From Candidatus Hydrogenedentota bacterium (lineage in GTDB: Bacteria > Hydrogenedentota > Hydrogenedentia > Hydrogenedentales > SLHB01), in NCBI GenBank assembly GCA_003552765.1, contig PUOI01000156.1:1-11884 (forward strand): a DNA stretch of 11,884 nt, read 5' to 3'. The first letter of the stretch is position 1. Each line of letters opens with the position of its first letter. This document shows positions 6,480-11,884 of the stretch, one piece after another. A program made the position numbers and the translations under genes. The notes under the pieces are model-generated. The model was not told the DNA's origin. It made no database searches and saw nothing but the letters and a program-made list of their open reading frames with translations.

Positions 6480-7583
6480 CTACATGATCTCCAGGTCCGC
6501 TTGGAGGGCGCCGGCATGACGCAGCGCCTGAAAGATGGCGATCATGTCCCGCGGCGTTACCCGAAGGTTGTTGAGCGCGGCGGCCACTTCAGCGGCGGAT
6601 GCGCCCTCGACGGGCATCAAGTGAGCTTCTTCCTCCGTGACTTCGATATCGACGATTTCCTGCTCGACGGGATCGGCATCGGTGAAAGGCTCCGGCATGG
6701 CGACGACGGGCTGCGTGGCGATCTGAATGCTCAGATTGCCGTGCGCGACTTGCACGGGCTTTATCATGACATCGCCGCCAACGACGATTGTTCCCGTTCG
6801 TTCATTGATGACGACCCTGGCCACGGATTCGCTTTCCACCTCCAGGCTCTGAAGTTCGGCGATGAACCCCGTCAGGTTTCCCTGGCGATTCTGGGGGATT
6901 TGCACGGTAACGGAACCGGCGCCGTAGGCCACGGCCGATTGAGGCGCGATTTCTTCGTTGATGACCTGCTGGATGTTGCTGGCTGTCCGGAAATTGGGCT
7001 CTTTCAAGAGAAGGGTAATCCGTTCGCCATCCGTGATGTTGGTGGGAATCTCGCGTTCGATAAATGCCCCCATGGGTATTCGGCCCGCAGTCACATGATT
7101 ACGCTGGACGCCAGCCCCGTTGCCCCCCACGTCAAAGCCGCCCACCGACACGGGGCCTTGGGCGACCGCGTACACGTTGTTGTCAATCCCGTAGAGGAGG
7201 GTTTCCATGAGCAGGCCGCCTTCCAGGCTGTCCGCATCGTACAGCGAGCTGACTTGGACATCGACCCGCGTTCCGGCCTTGCCGAAGGCGGGAACCTCCG
7301 AGGTCACCATGACGATCGCCGAGTTATCGGAACTCAGGTCGCCGAGCGAGTCTACCCCGATGTCCATGCGATCCAGCATCCGCTGTTGCGCCACGATGGC
7401 CGCCTCGCTGCTGTCACCGGTGCCGTCCAACCCAACGACAATGCCGATCCCGCGGAGGTGGTTGCCCCGGGCGCCCTGAATCTCGCATATGTCGCCAATG
7501 CGAGCGGCGCCAGCGGTGAACGCCACGCTAAAAAGGGCCACGGCCAGAACGGCCACGTTTCGATATGCTGTTCCGGATTTCAT
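6480..7583 (-). CDS. flgI: Flagellar P-ring protein FlgI
   Basis: Forms the ring in the peptidoglycan layer that, with the L-ring, acts as bearing for the rod. The 367-residue precursor (E. coli 365) has a clear Sec signal, hydrophobic core VAVLAVALFSVAFTAGA with probable cleavage after A26. The mature protein starts ARIGDI, followed by the family hallmark GIGIVVGLDGTGDS. The C-terminal part has NNLRVTPRDMIAIFQALRHAGALQADL, also typical (N-L-x-V-x-P-x-D-x-I-x-I-x-x-x-L-x-x-x-G-A-L). An acidic stretch near residues 300-320 is the usual variable region. It is preceded by a 168-bp gap after flgH, the largest inside this operon, and has AAGAGGAAG shortly upstream of its ATG. Confidence 0.98.
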   Translation of the reverse strand: MKSGTAYRNVAVLAVALFSVAFTAGAARIGDICEIQGARGNHLRGIGIVVGLDGTGDSSEAAIVAQQRMLDRMDIGVDSLGDLSSDNSAIVMVTSEVPAFGKAGTRVDVQVSSLYDADSLEGGLLMETLLYGIDNNVYAVAQGPVSVGGFDVGGNGAGVQRNHVTAGRIPMGAFIEREIPTNITDGERITLLLKEPNFRTASNIQQVINEEIAPQSAVAYGAGSVTVQIPQNRQGNLTGFIAELQSLEVESESVARVVINERTGTIVVGGDVMIKPVQVAHGNLSIQIATQPVVAMPEPFTDADPVEQEIVDIEVTEEEAHLMPVEGASAAEVAAALNNLRVTPRDMIAIFQALRHAGALQADLEIM

Positions 7584-7751
7584 TGTCGAAGCTTCCTCTT
7601 ACTTGCCGCCATGCTTAGTACGCTGTCCGCCTTCGAATTGCGGGTAGCCCCTATTCCTTAACCTAGTGTGACACGGGCTTCCAGCCAGTAGATTCATGGC
7701 CGGGAAAGCCATACCGCCTTTAGACGCGTCCACGCTGGCGGTCAACACGTC
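7584..7751 (-). other. 168-bp flgH-flgI spacer with an open frame
   Basis: The spacer is unusually long for this operon. The frame of flgH stays open past its TAA for about 50 codons, to TAA at 7599-7601. It includes an ATG at 7710-7712 giving 37 codons, but that ATG lacks a properly spaced Shine-Dalgarno sequence and the peptide has no recognisable features. A weak TTGACC / 17 bp / TAAAGG match lies near the flgH end and could be an internal promoter. I do not call a gene. Confidence 0.25.
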
Positions 7752-8384
7752 TTAGAACGGTGAGAACCAATCCAGAAACCGGGTGAGCAGGCCACGGCGC
7801 TGGTTATTCCACAGGGGGCCTTCCCCTTTGAGGTCGAGGTCCACATTTGCGACCTGCGTCGAGTTCACCGTGTTCCGTGTGGTCACGTCGCGCGGCCGAA
7901 CGGTGCCCCGCAGGGCGAGTTCGGTATCCTCACGGTTGATGCGGATCTTCTTGTTGCCTTCGATGACAATGTTGCCATTGTCCGTTACTTCCTTCACGAC
8001 ACAACTGATGGTGGTCCGCAGCATGTTGGCGCGTTCGGTGCTTCCCCGTGCGCGGTGTTCGTTATCAACGTCGATGTCCCAGTTCGGAAGCTGGCCCGGT
8101 TGCATGATGCCGAAGCCGTCCGGCCTGTCCGCCACGAGAAAACGGTTCTGCGCCTCGCGCGCCTGGGATTGAATGCCGCCGCGCCGTTGGGTGTTCGTGT
8201 TGGCCTCGGTCTCGGCTGTCAGCGACTCCTCCACCAGCACGGTAATGATGTCGCCTTCCTTGAACCGTTGTTGGCGCTGAGATATCAACGTGCCTTGTTC
8301 TTGTACGGCGGCGTTGAACAGCGAACCGGCCCCAGCGGTCCACGCCATACACCCGGTCATGATTGCAGCAATGGCTATGCGCAT
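7752..8384 (-). CDS. flgH: Flagellar L-ring protein FlgH
   Basis: Forms the outer-membrane ring around the rod. It has 210 residues (E. coli 232). Characteristic segments are GDIITVLVEESLTAETEANT, then VVKEVTDNGNIVIEGNKKI, GTVRPRDVTTRNTVNSTQVA and the C-terminal GLLTRFLDWFSPF, which parallels the usual G-x-L-x-R-F-x-x-x-x-SP ending. The signal region is short, and the only candidate lipobox is IMTGC with C12. This is less typical than L-x-G-C, and an AGA signal-peptidase-I site at about residue 20 is an alternative. Lipidation, usual for FlgH, is therefore uncertain. AAAGGAGG lies eight bases before the ATG, so the start is firm. It follows flgA after 36 bp. Confidence 0.97.
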   Translation of the reverse strand: MRIAIAAIMTGCMAWTAGAGSLFNAAVQEQGTLISQRQQRFKEGDIITVLVEESLTAETEANTNTQRRGGIQSQAREAQNRFLVADRPDGFGIMQPGQLPNWDIDVDNEHRARGSTERANMLRTTISCVVKEVTDNGNIVIEGNKKIRINREDTELALRGTVRPRDVTTRNTVNSTQVANVDLDLKGEGPLWNNQRRGLLTRFLDWFSPF

Positions 8385-8420
8385 CCTATCGTCCTCCTTT
8401 GAAACTGATTACAACAACAC

Positions 8421-9389
8421 CTACTCCACGAGCACCGTGCCATCTTCCCGCACGATTCCCATGAACTCTTCTCCGGAGCCGGGATTCTCCAAGATGATGC
8501 GATCGCCCACGCGGCCGTGTTCCTTGGCCCGGCCCATTCCGCGCACGATGAGATTCCCCGCGCGGGTTTCCACTTGAACCATGTGGTTGCGCCGCACGAC
8601 TTGGCGTGCTTGCACTTGGCGCGAGGTTATCACGGCGCCCCGCCGAAGGGTGGAGCGTGCGGATTGCCCGACTACCTGGCTGGGGTCTTCAAAGAAATCG
8701 CCGCCCAGCGAAGTCCTGGGATGGCGTTGAACGCTTATGTCACTCTGTCCAATCGTGTCGCCCCGGGAGATGTCGGCGCTCGCCACGACCACGGGCGCGA
8801 AGCTCTCGATATCGGCGCGCACCACGACCGTGTGTTCATGTTCGCCATCCACCATTATCTCGCCCCGGAACGACCCCCGCCCCACGTAGTCGTATTGGGG
8901 ACTCACGGACCAAACAATCTGTATGTCCCCATCGCGCACCGCGAAATCGCGGGAAGGCGCATCCACGTCGATGGTGGCCTCTTCACTGTCCCATGGCATG
9001 TTCTCTTCGATAAACTTACGGAGATCGTCCCTGATCATCAGCGCGCTAACCTCGAGATGCAAAGCCGTGACCCGCACGCTCCGCGCGCCCCCAAGCCGAA
9101 AATCGCCGTGTTCCAACCCTGCGTTGCGTAGACGCGCTTCGATGAGCGCCCCGTCGATTCGCTTCGCATTGCCGGGGGAGGGCATGGAGGTGATCTCAAC
9201 GTCCTCAAGACGCGGAATCGTGTTGCCCGGAAAATTCGCCACGTCCCCCAGCCGGACGGAATCGCCATTGGCGTAGGCTTCCTCGCGCAGCTCAATAACG
9301 ACCGGCTCCGCGCCGGCTTGTGTCATGCCAAACAGTCCCGCGCACAGAAGAGCGAGCACGGCCCCTTTAGCTCTTGACGAGAAAAACAT
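8421..9389 (-). CDS. flgA: Flagellar P-ring assembly chaperone FlgA
   Basis: A periplasmic protein that assists FlgI polymerisation around the rod. The 322-residue precursor is longer than the 219-residue E. coli protein; forms with an extra N-terminal domain are common outside the gammaproteobacteria. The signal peptide has core AVLALLCAGLFGMTQAGA with likely cleavage after A27. The C-terminal half carries the SAF/beta-clip region: SADISRGDTIGQSDI, then LRRGAVITSRQVQARQVVRR and MGRAKEHGRVGDRIILENP, ending in GIVREDGTVLVE. These G-D-x-I and N-P/S-G blocks are diagnostic. The ribosome site is weak (ACGGGGCG). Only 17 bp separate it from flgG, so coupling is likely. Confidence 0.95.
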   Translation of the reverse strand: MFFSSRAKGAVLALLCAGLFGMTQAGAEPVVIELREEAYANGDSVRLGDVANFPGNTIPRLEDVEITSMPSPGNAKRIDGALIEARLRNAGLEHGDFRLGGARSVRVTALHLEVSALMIRDDLRKFIEENMPWDSEEATIDVDAPSRDFAVRDGDIQIVWSVSPQYDYVGRGSFRGEIMVDGEHEHTVVVRADIESFAPVVVASADISRGDTIGQSDISVQRHPRTSLGGDFFEDPSQVVGQSARSTLRRGAVITSRQVQARQVVRRNHMVQVETRAGNLIVRGMGRAKEHGRVGDRIILENPGSGEEFMGIVREDGTVLVE

Positions 9390-9406
9390 TTCGTTCGCGC
9401 CCCGTC

Positions 9407-10198
9407 TTATCGCTTGATATTGTTTGCGACTTGCAGCATGTCGTCACTGGATTGAATGACAGTGGAATTGGCCTCGTATGCGCGTTGAGCCGTAATCAAT
9501 CGAATGATCTCGTCGACGACCTGAACGTTCGAGTTCTCCAGAAACCCTTGTTCCAGGGTGCCCAGTCCATCCAGACCTGGCTGGCCAATCACGGGCGGTC
9601 CGGAGGCCTCGGTTTCCTGTAGCAGGTTTCGGCCCAGGCTTGCGTCAAGACCCGCGGGGTTCACAAAACGCGTCAGTTCGATGTTCCCCACATTCTGGGG
9701 TTGCGCCTCGCCCTGCACAAGCGCGGAAACCACCCCATCGGAGCCAATCTCAAGCTGCGTGAAATCCTCGGGGATGTTGATGCCGGGTTGCAGCGGATAG
9801 CCATCAACGGTCACGACCTGCCCGTTCTGGTCAATGCGAAAGGAGCCGTCCCGGGTGTAGGCGGACGTCCCATCGGGCAGCTCCACCTCGAAGAAACCGT
9901 TTCCTTCAATAACAAGATCAAGCGAGTTCCCTGTCTGAATAAAATCCCCTTGCGTGAACAGTTTCGCGATCGACGCCGGGCGCACGCCGTGTCCGATCTG
10001 GATGCCTTCCGGGATGGTTTCCCCGGCCGCCGTCTCGGTTCCCGCGGGCTTCAGGGTTTCGTAGAGGAGGTCCTGGAAGTTGACGCGGCTCTTCTTAAAC
10101 CCCGTCGTATTGACGTTCGCCAGGTTATTGGCGATGGTGTCCACATTCAGTTGTTGGGCGATCATGCCCGTGGCCGCCGTAAACAGACCCCGCATCAT
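9407..10198 (-). CDS. flgG: Flagellar distal rod protein FlgG
   Basis: Builds the distal rod, the driveshaft passing through the P- and L-rings, and is secreted by the flagellar type III system without a cleaved signal. It has 263 residues (E. coli 260). The N-terminal rod signature NNLANVNTTGFKK lies at 24-36. The segment FTQGDFIQTGNSLDLVIEGNGFFEV is typical of FlgG. The C-terminus LENSNVQVVDEIIRLITAQRAYEANS...DDMLQVANNIKR is the standard rod/hook coiled-coil end. Two adjacent ATGs (10198 and 10195) are possible; MMR is usual for the family, and GGGGAGGG precedes it by about nine bases. It lies 80 bp after flgF. Confidence 0.98.
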   Translation of the reverse strand: MMRGLFTAATGMIAQQLNVDTIANNLANVNTTGFKKSRVNFQDLLYETLKPAGTETAAGETIPEGIQIGHGVRPASIAKLFTQGDFIQTGNSLDLVIEGNGFFEVELPDGTSAYTRDGSFRIDQNGQVVTVDGYPLQPGINIPEDFTQLEIGSDGVVSALVQGEAQPQNVGNIELTRFVNPAGLDASLGRNLLQETEASGPPVIGQPGLDGLGTLEQGFLENSNVQVVDEIIRLITAQRAYEANSTVIQSSDDMLQVANNIKR

Positions 10199-10278
10199 GG
10201 CTCTATCCCTCCCCTTGCCTCACTGTTCCGCTTGTGTATCAACGTCATTAATGGATAACACTCCATGTTGGATTTGCG

Positions 10279-11037
10279 CTACGATGGCATCCCCACTTGG
10301 CTGATGAGCTGGTTCATGGTCTCGTCGTGGGTTGTGATCACCCGCTGGTTGGCCTCGTAGGCCCTCAACCCCGTAAGAAGGTTGACCATTTCGGTGGGCG
10401 TTTGGACGTTGGCCTGCTCCAGCGCGCGATGAGTAACCACGGTGTTGTCGGCGGGCAATGTCTCTTCGATGGCTTGCTCCGGGGCGGCGTATAGGTTGCG
10501 TCCCCGCCGTTCGAGTAGACCAGGCTCGGCGAACTCAACCACCCGCAATTGCCCGATGGGAACACCGCCCACGCTGACGCCCCCTTCCCTGTCAATCTCA
10601 AAATCAGGGCTCTCGGGGGTAATGGGGCCGCCCCCCTGGTCCAGGACCAAATCGCCCTCTTCCGTCACCAATTGTCCGAGGTTGTTCAAGGCCAGTTGAC
10701 CATTTCGGGTGAACCGTTCGCCTTCCGGGGTCTCCACGGCCAAGAAGCCGGGACCTTGCAAGGCGACATTCAAGGGATCGCCCGTTGTGGCGAGAGGACC
10801 ATTGTTCCAATCGGTGAAGGTCTCCACGATCCGCATGCCTCCGCCTGGTCCGCGGTGGGCGTCGAACATGGAGGGATGGACCGGCTTGCCAAAGTAGGAC
10901 TCGAGATAGCCACGGAACGCCCCATCGCTGCGCTTGTAGCCCGCCGTGGAGGCGTTCGCCAAGTTATTGGCAATGACATCATGGCGTTTTTCCAGCCCCA
11001 CCATGCTGGACGCCGCGGCATAAAGGCCCTTAATCAT
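10279..11037 (-). CDS. flgF: Flagellar proximal rod protein FlgF
   Basis: A rod component placed below FlgG. It has 252 residues from ATG 11035-11037 (E. coli FlgF 251). The start MIKGLYAAASSMVGLEKRHD and the rod signature NNLANASTAGYKR (24-36) fix the N-terminus; a longer frame reaching 11145 adds only non-family residues. AGGGGA stands ten bases upstream. The middle has DPLNVALQGPGFLAVETPEG, and the C-terminus ALEQANVQTPTEMVNLLTGLRAYEANQRV is the shared rod/hook end. FlgF and FlgG are paralogues. The shorter central region, the divergent N-terminal motif (NAST rather than NVNT) and the position just before a clear flgG favour FlgF. First gene of the rod/ring operon. Confidence 0.93.
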   Translation of the reverse strand: MIKGLYAAASSMVGLEKRHDVIANNLANASTAGYKRSDGAFRGYLESYFGKPVHPSMFDAHRGPGGGMRIVETFTDWNNGPLATTGDPLNVALQGPGFLAVETPEGERFTRNGQLALNNLGQLVTEEGDLVLDQGGGPITPESPDFEIDREGGVSVGGVPIGQLRVVEFAEPGLLERRGRNLYAAPEQAIEETLPADNTVVTHRALEQANVQTPTEMVNLLTGLRAYEANQRVITTHDETMNQLISQVGMPS

Positions 11038-11442
11038 CGATGATTGTTCCCCTAGATTCGAACTCCTTCCACCTTGCCTAACTTGGCGAAGCAAGGTATG
11101 TGCCGAGTGTGCCCCGAACGGCGTAACATATGTGCTCACAAGCACTTAGCGCGTTCCAGCGTGCGAGCCGCTTAAACAAATGGCCGCGAAAACGCTGCAA
11201 CTCTTTCCCCTTGCAGGAAGAAACTGCTTTCGGATTCCGGAAGCCAGATCAACGCGGGAAGGAGCGCGTAGCGCTGCCACACGCCGCGGAACGCCACCAT
11301 GAATCGCGGGAATAAAGGGAGTGTTATGAGGCGTTAACCGCGTTCACAGATGAGCAGCATCCCGCCATCGGCTTCCAATTTGGCAAGAAGGGGCTTGGGC
11401 GCTGTGCCAAGATGTTTCAATTAAAGATAGGGGGATAGTTAC
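11038..11442. other. Divergent intergenic region between flgF and the membrane-protein gene
   Basis: These 405 bp must contain promoters for both directions, but I found no convincing sigma-70, sigma-54 or sigma-28 match. Visible structures are the leader hairpin at 11071-11097, a 5-bp inverted repeat GTGCT-CACA-AGCAC at 11132-11145, and TTGGCA...TGCCAA (about 11381-11409) upstream of the plus-strand gene, which might be an operator. No gene or RNA is recognised. Confidence 0.5.
11071..11097 (-). promoter_or_regulatory. Hairpin in the flgF leader
   Basis: ACCTTGC (11071-11077) and GCAAGGT (11091-11097) form a perfect 7-bp stem with a 13-nt loop, about 34 bases before the flgF start. It could be an operator dyad or an mRNA stability structure; there is no U-run. 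Role unknown. Confidence 0.35.
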
Positions 11443-11884
11443 GTGAGTGCAAAGGAAGCCCTAGTGAAAGCGGACCAGCGCGTTATTGACGTGATGAACC
11501 GGTATGGCGTCGTACTCATGCGAATTGGCATGGCCATCGTGTTCATCTGGTTCGGAGCGCTAAAGCCTCTAGGGATTAGCCCGGCCCACGATCTGGTCGC
11601 CGCCACCATCTCCGCGATGACGTGGGATCTGATTCCGGCCAGTGTGTTCGTTCCGGTGCTGGGCTGGTGGGAGATCGCGATTGGGGTGTGCTTCCTCTAC
11701 CGGCCGTTGATCCGGGTAGCGCTTATTCTGCTTGTCATCCAGCTCCCGGGAACGATGCTGCCGTTGGTGTTGCTGCCGGAGGAATGTTTTACGCAATTTC
11801 CGTACGGTCTAACGCTGGTAGGACAATATATCATCAAGAACCTTGTGCTGATTGCCGGCGCCATTATTGTGGGCGGAACGCTGC
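11443..11884 (+). CDS. DoxX/DUF417-like integral membrane protein, N-terminal part (runs off window)
   Basis: An open frame of 147 codons continues past the end of the window. It starts at GTG 11443-11445 with AGGGGGA about seven bases upstream. The layout is that of small four-helix membrane proteins of the DoxX/DUF417 (YkgB) type. Helix 1 is at about 22-40, with the family-like LMRIGMAIVFIWFGALKPLG. Helix 2 is at about 68-86 (FVPVLGWWEIAIGVCFLY), helix 3 at about 89-111, and helix 4 starts near 132 (KNLVLIAGAIIVGG). The spacing of RxxxAIVFxWxGxLK, the Gly-x-x-Glu-x-x-IG block and the final K-x-x-LxLAGA block resembles E. coli YkgB as I remember it. Biochemical function is unknown; some DoxX-family members relate to redox or envelope stress. 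It is the only plus-strand gene and has no evident link to the flagellar genes. Confidence 0.8.
   Translation, partial: MSAKEALVKADQRVIDVMNRYGVVLMRIGMAIVFIWFGALKPLGISPAHDLVAATISAMTWDLIPASVFVPVLGWWEIAIGVCFLYRPLIRVALILLVIQLPGTMLPLVLLPEECFTQFPYGLTLVGQYIIKNLVLIAGAIIVGGTL

Noticed and set aside
6477..7661. 394-codon plus-strand frame opposite flgI
   Set aside because: It is the antisense shadow of flgI; composition is typical of reverse-frame translation in GC-rich DNA and it has no recognisable domain.
11132..11145. GTGCT-CACA-AGCAC inverted repeat, considered as a CRP-like site
   Set aside because: Arm sequence and spacing do not match the CRP palindrome (TGTGA, 6 bp, TCACA); only a short dyad remains.
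11261..11277. AGCGC-GTA-GCGCT hairpin, considered as a second copy of the REPIN outer stem
   Set aside because: Loop and flanks differ and there is no adjacent GTAG or 37-bp arm, so similarity is limited to a GC-rich stem.
11041..11300. Sigma-54 or sigma-28 promoter upstream of flgF
   Set aside because: No GG-N10-GC element with the right flanks and no TAAA / GCCGATAA pair at acceptable spacing was found.
11380..11425. Possible -35/-10 pair before the plus-strand membrane-protein gene
   Set aside because: The best pairing (TTGGGC, about 17 bp, CAATTA) matches the consensus poorly, so no promoter is called.

Overview
The window reads as chromosomal DNA from a motile, Gram-negative (two-membrane) bacterium with fairly high GC. 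The flagellar set includes P-ring and L-ring genes, which are only needed where there is an outer membrane. The order ribD-ribE-ribBA-ribH-nusB, the RibBA fusion and the order flgF-flgG-flgA-flgH-flgI-flgJ are common in deltaproteobacteria-like and several PVC/FCB-type lineages. I cannot fix the taxon from sequence alone. Every gene except the last lies on the minus strand, so the main text reads from about 11040 down to 1.

Flagellar block A (11037 to 6128): flgF, flgG, flgA, flgH, flgI and a short rod-binding-only flgJ. Together these build the rod and the two rings that act as its bushings. Flagellar block B (5438 to 4001): flgN (export chaperone) and flgL (hook-filament junction protein). 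The blocks are separated by 689 bp with no convincing gene. That gap holds a large inverted-repeat element with the hallmarks of a REPIN (paired GTAG-plus-hairpin units, 37-bp perfect arms) and, nearer flgN, a good candidate sigma-28 promoter. The expected neighbours flgM and flgK are absent: flgN runs straight into flgL with 10 bp between them.

Riboflavin block (3820 to 1): a near-consensus sigma-70 promoter drives a canonical FMN riboswitch, then ribD, ribE, ribBA, ribH and the first 43 codons of nusB, all closely spaced. The four rib genes supply every dedicated enzyme from GTP and ribulose 5-phosphate to riboflavin except the phosphatase step. The riboswitch expression platform is unusual. 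Its best Shine-Dalgarno sequence serves a 16-codon upstream ORF whose TGA stop overlaps an in-frame ATG of ribD as ATGA.

Plus strand (11443 to the end): the 5' part of a small multi-pass membrane protein of the DoxX/DUF417 type, divergent from flgF across a 405-bp spacer.
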